From Photorhabdus namnaonensis (lineage in GTDB: Bacteria; Pseudomonadota; Gammaproteobacteria; Enterobacterales; Enterobacteriaceae), in NCBI RefSeq assembly GCF_001684335.1, contig NZ_LOIC01000083.1:105326-164738 (forward strand): a stretch of DNA of 59,413 nucleotides, read 5' to 3'. The position numbers and the translations under genes are program-made. Each line of letters opens with the position of its first letter. Position 1 is the first letter of the stretch. The notes beneath the pieces are model-generated. The model saw only the letters and a program-made list of their open reading frames with translations, had not been told where the DNA came from and did not search any database. Below are positions 9,030 through 17,619 of the stretch, in pieces.

Positions 9030-9485
9030 ATGGACAAGATTGATCGCAAGATTCTTGCTGAGCTACAGGCGGACGGTCGTCTTTCCGTGACCGACCTTGC
9101 TGAACGGGTAGGACTTAGCCTTTCACCATGTCATCGCCGGGTACGGTCACTGGAACAATCGGGGATTATCAGAGGCTATCGTGCCCACCTTGATCCCAGC
9201 AGCCTTGGTTTTAACTTTTCCGCGATTGTGTTCGTAACCCTGCGTGAAGGAGACAGGTTGGCAATCAGGTCATTTGAAGACGCCGTTACGGAAATACCGC
9301 AGATTATCTTGGCGCAAAGGCTTTTCGGTGATCCTGACTATCTCATGCACGTCGTTACTCATGATCTGCCCGCTTTTCAGAAGCTCTATGACGAACGGTT
9401 GTCTAGCATGCCCGGCGTTCAGCGCCTAATATCAACCCTCGTCATGAAAACCGTTATCCAGGATCGTCCTCTTCCGTTGACATAG
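9030..9485 (+). CDS. Lrp/AsnC-family transcriptional regulator
   Basis: The 151-aa protein is a full-length Lrp/AsnC regulator. The N-terminal helix-turn-helix (KIDRKILAELQADGRLSV, then LAERVGLSLSPCHRRVRSLE) occupies residues ~4-50. A C-terminal RAM/AsnC ligand-sensing domain follows, with the FGDPDYLMHV signature near residue 104. Such proteins bind an amino acid and form octamers on DNA. The start at 9030 gives the canonical MDKIDRK start; an upstream GTG at 8979 would add a non-conserved extension. It is divergent from the LysE exporter and probably regulates it. Confidence 0.92.
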   Translation: MDKIDRKILAELQADGRLSVTDLAERVGLSLSPCHRRVRSLEQSGIIRGYRAHLDPSSLGFNFSAIVFVTLREGDRLAIRSFEDAVTEIPQIILAQRLFGDPDYLMHVVTHDLPAFQKLYDERLSSMPGVQRLISTLVMKTVIQDRPLPLT

Positions 9486-9919
9486 GCATTTAAAGGTTAT
9501 CAACGAAAGAAACGTGCCAGATTTGTTCGGACGATGAATGGAAGAAGACTTACGCTAGATTAATTTGATAAACCTTCGTATAAATATTCGATAACTGACA
9601 GGGAGGTCTATAATATTTTTAAAACTTTTTTGTGATGAAATATTCTTTTTTTATATTTTGAGTGTTGATTAGGAGGAAATACAGAATTGCTTATCAGAGA
9701 GATATACCTAGCTCTCTTATATTCCTCTTGCTGTGTTTAGACATGGGCGTTATATCGCTATTTTTTAGGAAGCACTCTAAATAACCGCACCAAAATAGTA
9801 GAGCATTTAAGAGAATTACCTTCCTATTTAACTGTTTTGATCCACCGTAAAATGCAAAAACTTACCTAGAAAAACCTGATATCAATAATAGAGATATCAG
9901 GTAGAGCATTAGGGTTGGT
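9486..9919. other. Intergenic region upstream of the PEP-synthase-like operon
   Basis: About 430 AT-rich bases without a credible ORF. It should hold the promoter of the operon that follows. The only strong structure is the dyad annotated at 9874-9902. Confidence 0.6.
9874..9902. promoter_or_regulatory. Perfect 10-bp dyad just upstream of the 1255-aa gene
   Basis: ACCTGATATC and GATATCAGGT form a perfect inverted repeat with a 9-nt spacer, ending 17 bp before the start codon. It could be an operator or an mRNA hairpin affecting translation initiation. Confidence 0.55.
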
Positions 9920-12900
9920 ATGAAAGTCGCGACTCGTACTTATTTAACGCGAAAACTCACTTGGGATTTTGACTCTAACGGTAAGAAAGTAAAACCTATG
10001 ACTGCAAAATTTGAACGATTACAACAGCTCGCCAGACACGTCGACTTTTCGGCTCTTATTCCCCCTTTGCTGGCGCTTCCTGCTGATGAGGCGCTTGCCA
10101 TCACGGAGGCTTCTCCACATGTTGATGTTGCTTTGCTACGCACCATCTACAACAAACATATTACGGAGCATCAGGATTGGATAAAACAAGTAGAAGAAGT
10201 ATGTGGCCCGCCTCCTTGGATTGTTCGTAGTGCAGGTTTGGAAGATGGTGCAGTTTTCGTTAATGCAGGCGGCTATGCGAGTGTAATTTGCCGTCGTACA
10301 GCAGATTTTGCCGATACTGTTGCGGAGGTTGCCTTTAGTGGGTTTGAATCTCAAGCTATCGCACAACAACGATTAATCAATCCTGATTATCAACCACAGC
10401 CAATCACCTGTTTCGTTCAACGGTTGATTGAAGGTACTCCACCCAGAGTGGAACCTTTACAGGCTCCCTATCTGACAGCCGATGCATGTCGTAGTTTGTA
10501 TAAAATTATCAGTCAGTTGCATCAACATTTTTCTGAAATTGCGTTGGATACTGAGTGGGTATTGGAAACAGATCATGGCTTGGTATCGGCCACTGGACTG
10601 ACTTTGGCCGCTTCTGATGGCGTCCGGGGAGAACTGGCGTTTGGTTTTGGCTTTGCGGCAGCACAATCACCCGGATCAAGGGTAAACTCAGTCGCCTATC
10701 ATTGGCCGACATTAACCGCTCCCTTGTGGTATGGCACACAATTACGTCAGGTACATGTAGATAAACTTTGGTTAGTGCAGGTGCGCCCGGCACCCGGTTA
10801 CACGCTTGAACGCCGTGTTCAACGGTTAACCGCCGAAGTACGAACCGAGCTGGCGCATTGTATGCGAGCAGTACCGGCGACAGCACTACTGCCTCCTTCG
10901 GCACCTTCTTTAGGCAGCTTCCTTTGTGCATCGACATTGGATGATGCCTGGTCTCGTTACCTGCGTCTCTCCCCATCTGTGCAAGCGGCGCTTACTGCTA
11001 TCTTCGTTGAATCTGGAGTAGCTAGTGAACACTCCGGCATCATGTTCCGCCAACAAAATTTGCCGGTTTTTCTTATCCAACTAACGGATATACCCGCTGT
11101 TTCCTGGGTAGCTATTGATAGTATGGGGGAATTGGCCTACTTTAGTGCACAAAAGCCGCTTATCGAACTGAAAACGGAAACAGCCGAAGCGGTTAATTTG
11201 CCTGTCTCAGTACAACGTGTGTTTGACGACAGTGAACCCCTGCTAATAACGGAACTTACATCTCAACATGTTACCGATATTCTGCAAAATGCGTTAACTG
11301 GCTTACCGATGTTAGCGAAAAAGAGCTATACCACACTTAAACAGCGCACGATCTTCCCAACCGACACCTGGCTGCAAAATGGTAATGCTGTCCGAAGCCC
11401 CAGTTTAACAGGTTGGCTCCTTGCACAGGCAGGAGAGAGAGCGACTGAGTTTTTACCCTTTGATTGGCCGACAACGGACGCAATGGCAGATTATCTCTGT
11501 GCTCTCACCGCTAAAAGCAATCCGCAATCTGTGTTACCGCGCTTATGCAAAGCTATTCCAACACTTGCAGATAGGTTCGTCCAACTCAATGATCTGCGCC
11601 TAATTATGCAATTAATTAAAACCGAAGCATGGATTGAAAAATTGCCGTCCGTCCAATTAACGTCATTGGTCGATGCTGCAATAACCGCACCGTATAGCGA
11701 CGCACGCCTATTGCTAGAATGTATACTCCACGTACTTGCAGATACAGAAATTCTGCCCATTTACGAAGATACTGAGCGGTTAAATATCGTACATTCTCTG
11801 GTCGGTGCGGCAGAGTCCACGCTTTCTCCGGCCTCTCTATTAGAGATAATACATCACGGCCAACTAGCGCCGACTGCGCTCGCTAGCTTGGTATGTGCCC
11901 CAAAAGCGTTTGCTGCCTATCTTGCGTTTTTGACTCCGTTGAAATGTTTTAAGGCTGCCGGTGCATTAGCTGGAGCTAGAGAAGCAGCCGATTTACTGCA
12001 AGCCGCCGCCAGCCTAATGGAGACGCTACATCAAGCAAACTTACCGGCATTGCAGGGCCTTTGTCGCATTGATCTGGTGGATACATATGATCAGGCGCTT
12101 AAGGCGGTGTTAACCGAAGTGGTCGATCGACGTGATCCCATCACACATCAGCGTTACCTGGATCTGTTGAGTGGTTGGATCGCATTTGCTCAACTGTCGA
12201 CGCTTTCTGCCACGGAAAAGGCCGCATTACGCTCTTTCCTGAGATGGATAGATCGTGCTCGCTATCAATCTATGCCAGATAATTTTTTGCTCGAGTTAAA
12301 AGAGAATATTGCGGAACGTTTGGGCGACGACTTCTTACGCTGGCAAGTTTTAATACCCATTGCTGGCAATATGGAGCCTGATCAACTGCCTATAGAAAAT
12401 GCTCATCAACTACACAATCTCTTGCATCAATGGATGCTGGCTCGCTTCCGAACTGGAGTTGGTTCTGAACTATCTGCATCCTTACGTAAACTGATAAATA
12501 TCGCGGATGGCTTTGGTGATGCACGTTCTTGTCTGTTGAGGTTAACACGGAACATTCTGGAGATTTCACTACCGTTTGTGGTACACAAAGCCAGTTTTCT
12601 CTTCAATGAGAAAGAATTGATCGTTGAATTTGCCGAACTGCCAAATGCGCCGGAAGAGGATATTGGCCGTTTACATGTATTCGAAGCGTTGGCATTGCGT
12701 ATTGTCGAATGGCAACCTATATGGCGAGTATCACTGAATCGAGTTTGTCAGTTAGGTACTTGGACACTCTTCTTGCGTATGCAGCGTACTGATGGCGCCC
12801 GTTGGCAAGTTGAGGATCTCCATCAATTGGTGCTCTGGCTACGGGTGATGTTCGATACAGCTTACGACTTCTCGTATGTTCCTAACGATGAAGTTTCACA

Positions 12901-13687
12901 TGTGTATGAAATGGTTGGTCATTCTCCCTGGCATGAGTTGTTTCGCGCTTATGCCGCTTACCGAGAAGCGGTTGATTTTTCTATCCAACGTATCACCGTC
13001 TATTCATTGCCTTTTGCTACAACGCTGGCAGCACTCTGCCTGAACCAGTCTGTACGTGATGAGGTAACTGGAGCTTACATTGCTGGTTTTGAAGGTGCCT
13101 GGAAAGCCTTTCATTGTATGGTTGAAAAATTGGAGAGGGCAGACGCTGACCAAAACCAGTGGGAGCTCCTTTACACCACAGCAGGGCAACTGGGATTACT
13201 GCTTTCAGCGATGTGGCCGCAACAGATACTAATGCGGATGGTACAAGCGCCGCTATCACCTATTGCCGCAGAGCGAATAGGCGTCAGTCTGTTGCACCGT
13301 CGTGACCTGACTCTCACATTGCAACAGCTAATTGCAGAGCCAGAAAATGCAGCTTTGCGCGATTTGGTGTTACACCATGTGCCTGAAATTGCTGTAAATG
13401 CAGACTCTGCCGCTACAATCGCAAATGAAGTTGTAGTCTGGCAAAGAAAGTTTAAGCGCTGCAAGGAATACCTGGTCGCCCACTATTCTAATGTACTCTC
13501 TGATAGCCAATGCCAACAATTGATCAAACAACTTGGGCTGGTGCCTTATGGCAGAACTGAGGAAATTGAAACCTACATTCAACGTGCTTTGACTCACATC
13601 GCAGTAGAGGGGAAAGGTCGTTTTAAACTGGCTGAAGTTGATCCTATTGCTATTATTCGAGCTATAAGTACGGAGGCTTGCGTATGA
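9920..13687 (+). CDS. Large PEP-synthase/dikinase-like protein of unknown function
   Basis: The 1255-aa protein has an N-terminal segment resembling the ATP-grasp (PPDK_N) domain of PEP synthase and rifampin phosphotransferase. It shows W-I-V-R103-SAGLED near residue 103, DTEWVLE (D210, E212) and a QVRP motif at 287-290, equivalent to the QxRP that ends this domain. A short stretch GVASEHSGIMFRQQNLPV with H371 looks like the phosphohistidine swivel loop of PEP-utilising enzymes. The remaining ~850 residues are mostly helical and unlike a PEP-binding barrel. The gene is followed at once by a small acyl-carrier-like gene with a strong RBS, so the two form an operon. It may phosphorylate or adenylate an unknown substrate. 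It may instead be a catalytically degenerate relative, since several glycines of the family loop are replaced. Confidence 0.6.
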   Translation: MKVATRTYLTRKLTWDFDSNGKKVKPMTAKFERLQQLARHVDFSALIPPLLALPADEALAITEASPHVDVALLRTIYNKHITEHQDWIKQVEEVCGPPPWIVRSAGLEDGAVFVNAGGYASVICRRTADFADTVAEVAFSGFESQAIAQQRLINPDYQPQPITCFVQRLIEGTPPRVEPLQAPYLTADACRSLYKIISQLHQHFSEIALDTEWVLETDHGLVSATGLTLAASDGVRGELAFGFGFAAAQSPGSRVNSVAYHWPTLTAPLWYGTQLRQVHVDKLWLVQVRPAPGYTLERRVQRLTAEVRTELAHCMRAVPATALLPPSAPSLGSFLCASTLDDAWSRYLRLSPSVQAALTAIFVESGVASEHSGIMFRQQNLPVFLIQLTDIPAVSWVAIDSMGELAYFSAQKPLIELKTETAEAVNLPVSVQRVFDDSEPLLITELTSQHVTDILQNALTGLPMLAKKSYTTLKQRTIFPTDTWLQNGNAVRSPSLTGWLLAQAGERATEFLPFDWPTTDAMADYLCALTAKSNPQSVLPRLCKAIPTLADRFVQLNDLRLIMQLIKTEAWIEKLPSVQLTSLVDAAITAPYSDARLLLECILHVLADTEILPIYEDTERLNIVHSLVGAAESTLSPASLLEIIHHGQLAPTALASLVCAPKAFAAYLAFLTPLKCFKAAGALAGAREAADLLQAAASLMETLHQANLPALQGLCRIDLVDTYDQALKAVLTEVVDRRDPITHQRYLDLLSGWIAFAQLSTLSATEKAALRSFLRWIDRARYQSMPDNFLLELKENIAERLGDDFLRWQVLIPIAGNMEPDQLPIENAHQLHNLLHQWMLARFRTGVGSELSASLRKLINIADGFGDARSCLLRLTRNILEISLPFVVHKASFLFNEKELIVEFAELPNAPEEDIGRLHVFEALALRIVEWQPIWRVSLNRVCQLGTWTLFLRMQRTDGARWQVEDLHQLVLWLRVMFDTAYDFSYVPNDEVSHVYEMVGHSPWHELFRAYAAYREAVDFSIQRITVYSLPFATTLAALCLNQSVRDEVTGAYIAGFEGAWKAFHCMVEKLERADADQNQWELLYTTAGQLGLLLSAMWPQQILMRMVQAPLSPIAAERIGVSLLHRRDLTLTLQQLIAEPENAALRDLVLHHVPEIAVNADSAATIANEVVVWQRKFKRCKEYLVAHYSNVLSDSQCQQLIKQLGLVPYGRTEEIETYIQRALTHIAVEGKGRFKLAEVDPIAIIRAISTEACV

Positions 13688-13704
13688 TTTTTCAAGGAGA
13701 CATC

Positions 13705-13995
13705 ATGTCACTATCAGAGAATTACATTCGGCGATTGATCATCAAAGTTGCCTGCGACACGACAGGTGATAGCGCGGAGGAATTAATCGAGCGCGGACGG
13801 CTAGAGATCCCTGCCCGTGATGCGATTGAATTTGTGGTACGACTGGAAGCGATATTCGATTGTACCTTGGGGTGGTTGCGATATGAGCCTTTGTCGATAG
13901 AGATCAATAAATTTTCGGCAATTGTGAGTGATGCCCTTAACGCGCGTGCATCTACTTCATCAACCTTATCTCATCCTCCAGAAGACCTTGTTTAA
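13705..13995 (+). CDS. Acyl-carrier-like protein lacking the phosphopantetheine serine
   Basis: The 96-aa protein has a helical pattern and a segment IPARDAIEFVVRLEAIFDC (residues 35-53) that aligns with helix II of acyl carrier proteins (consensus D-S-L-D-A-I-E-F-V-M-x-L-E). The residue in the serine position is Ala37, so it cannot carry a phosphopantetheine arm at the usual place. The start at 13705 has AAGGAG 7 bp upstream. It overlaps nothing and follows the 1255-aa gene by 17 bp, so the two are co-transcribed. It may be a scaffold or partner of the PEP-synthase-like protein. The ACP resemblance is my reading of one helix and needs structural confirmation. Confidence 0.55.
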   Translation: MSLSENYIRRLIIKVACDTTGDSAEELIERGRLEIPARDAIEFVVRLEAIFDCTLGWLRYEPLSIEINKFSAIVSDALNARASTSSTLSHPPEDLV

Positions 13996-14593
13996 AATTT
14001 TGTACAGTTGTTATTTTACGGGCGGTGAATTTCCAGGTCGCCTGTTTAACACTCTGCGGATAAGCGCTGCTATCTCTGTTTATCTTTTACACTCATACTC
14101 ATCCTTACCCTCTGAATCATAATTGATTTTATCGCTATTTCTCACTATGGATATTGCCTTGGGAGTTATCTCATGTTCTCCAAGGCACCAGTCAAGCCTG
14201 TGCATATAACCCATAGACAGTTTTTGTAACGTTAGCGTCACGGCTTTAATGTTATCCCGTACACAGAAGTTTACTTTTTAGTAATATTATTAGAATGATT
14301 AATTATTTGAATGATCAATATTTATTGAGTATGATTATTATTAGTTTTTCTAAAGTGTTTTATTAAATTTATAAGGATTGGCTAATTTGAGATAAAAAGC
14401 TAAATAAATTGATAATGCATTTTTATATATAAGGAATTTACTTTAGTGAAATAGTTTGTTGTGCGTTATTGTTAATGTAAATTTATGCATAGGCATTATT
14501 GCTCTGTCTTTCTGTAAAGCAGAAGCAAAATACATCCCGTCAATGTCGCATGGCTGACTTCCTTCTCATGAGCTACTGTTTAGGATAAATACT
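13996..14593. other. Gene-free AT-rich interval
   Basis: About 600 bp without a supported gene. A dyad TGCCTTGGGAG / CTCCAAGGCA lies at 14155-14187 (one bulged base, no T-run). The second half is strongly AT-rich and leads into the decayed type VI remnant. Confidence 0.55.
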
Positions 14594-14944
14594 ATGTTTG
14601 AAAGCTTGATGAACGAAGTGCCGAAAGTACACGTTAATATTAAACGGAGCTTCCATACTGGTAGTGTACAGAAAAAAGTTGAGTGGCCGCTAAGATTGCT
14701 ATTCTTGAGCGATTTTAGTTATGGGCGGACAACTCATCTCCTATCTGCTAATGGCGGTAAAGAAAATATCACTCTGACTTTCCGCGATCTGAAATCCAAT
14801 CTGCTAGACAACGCTATGTTCTGTAAAGAACAAGAAACCATTCTGAAAGTGCCGACGCCGAACAATGACCTGTGTAAGGCGGTGAAGGCCAATCTGTTAC
14901 ATACAACATTAAAGACCCGACCAAAGATAAGCACAATCACCTGA
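14594..14944 (+). pseudogene. Type VI sheath protein TssB remnant
   Basis: The 116-aa frame begins like TssB, the small sheath subunit of type VI secretion: NEVPKVHVNIKRSFHTG, KKVEWPLRLLFLSDFS. It then jumps to fragments normally found far downstream in TssB, ENITLTFRDL and LKSNLLDNAMF...ILK. The pieces between these are missing, so at least two internal deletions kept the frame. TssB is normally ~165 aa. The end is out of register with the neighbouring Hcp tail. tssC, which should follow, is absent. Recognition rests on remembered TssB consensus. Confidence 0.65.
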
Positions 14945-14979
14945 AACAGGTTGAGTTGTGCTACGAAAAAATCACTTAA
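14878..14979 (+). pseudogene. Hcp (type VI tube protein) 3' remnant
   Basis: In the frame starting at 14878 the translation includes TYNIKDPTKDKHNHLKQVE followed by CYEKIT and a stop at 14977-14979. This is the characteristic C-terminal segment of Hcp tube proteins (NIKDPTKDKHNH, YEKIT). Only the last ~33 codons survive, preceded by a stop at 14875, and they overlap the TssB remnant in another frame. It marks a deleted tssB-(tssC)-hcp operon. Confidence 0.7.
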
Positions 14980-15420
14980 ATTGACTTCATTCCGATTTTT
15001 GGAACGTGTTGTGTTACGGCGCAATTCGGCAGAAGAAGGATTAACTGTCTGCTGCGTTTTGCCGAGCGTCTGCGGGGGCGGGTGCTCGGCAAAGCGTCCC
15101 ATAAAATAGCAACCACACCTTATGCGCATCGGTCACGGCGAGGGGCGGTAGCGTACTAAACCTGCCATCAGCTATAAGAAAATAATAAGAAAATAAAACG
15201 TATGGAACACTCTCGCTGCTGGAGAGGGAAGACAACGATACGTTCATCAGTTTAAAAATTGCATTGCCAAGATATTCAAGAGCTGAAAGGCAAATTGAAA
15301 ATCCCTTCAACTATTAGCTTAATTTCAATTATTAGCTCAATTTCAATCATCAAAGTTGTACATACTTCAAGGTATGTCAGTTTCTAGTCTGTTGTTACAA
15401 TTTTAAAAAGGAGATTTGCT
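14980..15420. other. Decayed region, possible tssE debris, and leader of the PKS/NRPS cluster
   Basis: A TTG-initiated frame at 14982 (SFRFLERVVLRRNSAEEG...) stops after ~43 codons and could be the start of a tssE-like baseplate gene, the usual neighbour of hcp; this is weak. No intact gene is present. The last 110 bp hold the tandem repeat and dyad described as regulatory candidates for the biosynthetic cluster. Confidence 0.4.
15312..15377. promoter_or_regulatory. Tandem 18-bp repeat and short dyad upstream of the cluster
   Basis: TATTAGCTTAATTTCAAT (15312-15329) is repeated as TATTAGCTCAATTTCAAT (15330-15347), one mismatch. Thirteen bases later a perfect dyad ACATAC-TTCAAG-GTATGT spans 15360-15377, 43 bp before the first gene. 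The arrangement suits a regulator-binding site; no promoter boxes could be assigned with confidence. Confidence 0.5.
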
Positions 15421-16266
15421 TTGAAAATATCGATTGTTGGTGCGGGTGTTATGGGGTTAGACACCGCGATGGTGTGCGCCGCTTTTGGTCACGATGTCGT
15501 CATTTTAGATATTGATCCAACAGTACTTGAGAATATTCCTTCCCGGATAAAAAAGGAGTTTAGGCTCTATCAAATGCTTGAACCTTCACTTAAATCCGTG
15601 AATATCAATGAGCTGATTGAACGAGTAAAAGTAGTCAGTGACTATCAAGAAATTGAAGGGAGTGATTGGGTCATTGAAAATGTGAAAGAAGATCTGGCCG
15701 CAAAACAAAATGTATATGAACGGCTGTCTTCTATCATTAATGAGAAGACCTTCGTCGCTGCAAATACTAGCTGTATTTCAATTACTAAGATTGGCTCATG
15801 CTTACCTTACCCGGAGCAAGTTATTGGCCTGCATTTTATGAATCCTGTCGCGCTTAAGAAATGTGTAGAAGTGATTAAAGGTTTCCATACTAGCGATAAA
15901 ACGTTAGAGGCTTCTCAAGCCTTGCTGCAAAGTATTAATAAGAGTGCGGTGGTGGTGGAAGACTACCCCGGCTTCGTTTCAAACCGATTATCTCACCTAT
16001 TTATGAATGAAGCTGCTTTTTTGGTGCAGGATGGCGTTGCGACGCCAAAGGATATAGACAAGATTTTTAAAGATGGATATGGCCATGCGATGGGGCCTTT
16101 GGAAACCGCCGATCTGATTGGGCTGGATACTGTGGTGAATTCATTACGTGTCCTTTATGACAGCTATCAAGATCCAAAATATCGATGCTGTCCACTGCTT
16201 AAGAAAATGGTCGATGCCGGGCATTTGGGTAAAAAAAGTGGTATGGGTTTCTTTAAATACAAATAA
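15421..16266 (+). CDS. 3-hydroxyacyl-CoA dehydrogenase-like, hydroxymalonyl-ACP pathway
   Basis: The 281-aa NAD-dependent dehydrogenase has a Rossmann start (IVGAGVMG, residues 4-11), the GLHFMNP motif and a C-terminal GKKSGMGFFKY end typical of 3-hydroxybutyryl-CoA dehydrogenases. In methoxymalonyl/hydroxymalonyl-ACP clusters (FkbK, ZmaG, XcnB type) this enzyme oxidises the glyceryl-ACP hydroxyl to an aldehyde. Here it is followed by an FkbH-type HAD protein, a free ACP and an acyl-CoA dehydrogenase, so this role is well supported. The start is TTG with AAGGAG 7 bp upstream. It is the first gene of the cluster operon. Confidence 0.88.
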   Translation: MKISIVGAGVMGLDTAMVCAAFGHDVVILDIDPTVLENIPSRIKKEFRLYQMLEPSLKSVNINELIERVKVVSDYQEIEGSDWVIENVKEDLAAKQNVYERLSSIINEKTFVAANTSCISITKIGSCLPYPEQVIGLHFMNPVALKKCVEVIKGFHTSDKTLEASQALLQSINKSAVVVEDYPGFVSNRLSHLFMNEAAFLVQDGVATPKDIDKIFKDGYGHAMGPLETADLIGLDTVVNSLRVLYDSYQDPKYRCCPLLKKMVDAGHLGKKSGMGFFKYK

Positions 16267-16282
16267 TTAGGGAAGTGTGAAA

Positions 16283-17341
16283 ATGAATAATATTGACACA
16301 CAAGTTGAAGTAACAAATAAACCCGTCAAATGTGTGATTTGGGACTTGGATAATACGATTTGGGAGGGGGTTTTATCTGAGCAGGATGAGGTGAAACTCA
16401 AAGAAAATATTGCCCAGATTATCAAAAAACTGGATAATATGGGCATTTTGCAATCTATTTCCAGTAGAAATGATGCCAGTGATGCGATGGCTAAACTTCG
16501 CGAATTTGAACTGGATGAATATTTTATTTATCCGCAAATCAATTGGGGACCAAAGTCTTTATCGATAGAAAGAATTCAGAAGAGCCTGAATATTTCAACC
16601 GATACTTTTATTTTTGTTGATGACCAAATAATGGAGAGGGATGAGGTTAATTCAAAACATCCCGAAGTTGTTTGTATTGACGCTTTAGAATATAAGACAA
16701 TTCTGGACTTACCGCGAATTGCGAACATGGAAATATCTGATGATGCAAAGCTGAGAAGGAGTCGTTATCAAGATGATATTCTCAGGAAAAATGAGGAAGA
16801 GCAATTTGTCGGCACGCCCGAAGATTTCCTCAGTCAATTAGATATGAAATTCTATATCGCTAAAGCCGAAGAGGAAGATTTGCTGCGAGCGGAAGAGTTA
16901 ACTCAACGCACCAATCAACTTAATTCTACCGGCATTACTTACAATCGTGATGAATTATCCGAGCTTATGGCTTCTGATGATCATGACCTGTTTGTATTTG
17001 AGCTAGTCGATAAATATGGTTCTTACGGAAAAATAGGTCTTGCTCTGGTTCAATATAAAGGTGACACGGATTATATCAAGCTTTTGCTGATGTCATGTAG
17101 AACCTTGTCCAGAGGTGTTGGCAGTATCGCTCTGACTTATATTATGAAGCAAGCTAAAGAAAAATCACATAATTTGCATGCTGAGTTTAAACGGACACAG
17201 CGTAATAGACAAATGTATGTCACCTATCAATTTTCTGGTTTTAAAAAATGTCAAGAACTCTCAGATGATACAATAATCTTCTCTCACGATCTGAGCCAAG
17301 TTCCTGATTTTCCGCGTTATGTCAAAATTGAAATTAATTAA
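16283..17341 (+). CDS. FkbH-type HAD glyceryl-ACP loading enzyme
   Basis: The 352-aa protein has a HAD-family DxDxT motif at residues 21-25 (WDLDNTIWEG), the FVDDQIMERDEV acidic motif, and the C-terminal GNAT-like half with LLMSCRTLSRGVGS typical of FkbH proteins. FkbH takes 1,3-bisphosphoglycerate, dephosphorylates it and loads glyceryl onto the free ACP, the first step to hydroxymalonyl-ACP. I prefer the ATG at 16283 (GGGAAG 7 bp upstream) to a GTG at 16277. Presence of this gene separates a hydroxymalonyl pathway from the serine-derived aminomalonyl pathway of colibactin. Confidence 0.92.
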   Translation: MNNIDTQVEVTNKPVKCVIWDLDNTIWEGVLSEQDEVKLKENIAQIIKKLDNMGILQSISSRNDASDAMAKLREFELDEYFIYPQINWGPKSLSIERIQKSLNISTDTFIFVDDQIMERDEVNSKHPEVVCIDALEYKTILDLPRIANMEISDDAKLRRSRYQDDILRKNEEEQFVGTPEDFLSQLDMKFYIAKAEEEDLLRAEELTQRTNQLNSTGITYNRDELSELMASDDHDLFVFELVDKYGSYGKIGLALVQYKGDTDYIKLLLMSCRTLSRGVGSIALTYIMKQAKEKSHNLHAEFKRTQRNRQMYVTYQFSGFKKCQELSDDTIIFSHDLSQVPDFPRYVKIEIN

Positions 17342-17352
17342 AGGATGAGTGT

Positions 17353-17610
17353 GTGAAAGATTCATGTGTTGTATCAGCAGAAATTCGTGATTTTATTGAA
17401 AGTAATATTACCAATTTCGATGATGAAATAGAGTTAAAGGACGACACGAATATTTTTGAAAGCGGTCTGGTTAACTCTTTATTTTCTATGAGACTGCTAT
17501 GCTTTATCGAAGATAAGTTTTCGGTCTCAATTCCAGATGAATATATTGAAAGAGAGAATTTTGTTTCGATTGAAAAAATGCAACAACTTGTCCAAAAAAT
17601 AAAAGGTTAG
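17353..17610 (+). CDS. Discrete acyl carrier protein for hydroxymalonyl unit
   Basis: The 85-aa ACP carries the phosphopantetheine site in FESGLVNSLFSM, with Ser42 as attachment residue. The x-S-G-(L/I)-V-N-S-L form is characteristic of free ACPs in FkbJ/ZmaD/XcnC-type extender pathways. It carries glyceryl through oxidation to hydroxymalonyl and hands it to an acyltransferase. GTG start with AAGGATGA 4-11 bp upstream. It sits between the FkbH and acyl-CoA dehydrogenase genes, spaced 10 bp or so from each. Confidence 0.92.
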   Translation: MKDSCVVSAEIRDFIESNITNFDDEIELKDDTNIFESGLVNSLFSMRLLCFIEDKFSVSIPDEYIERENFVSIEKMQQLVQKIKG

Positions 17611-17619
17611 ATTTTATTT

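Noticed and set aside
14734..15310. Two minus-strand frames of 131 and 89 aa over the type VI remnant
   Set aside because: They oppose the TssB/Hcp remnants, have no domain features, and include low-complexity stretches.
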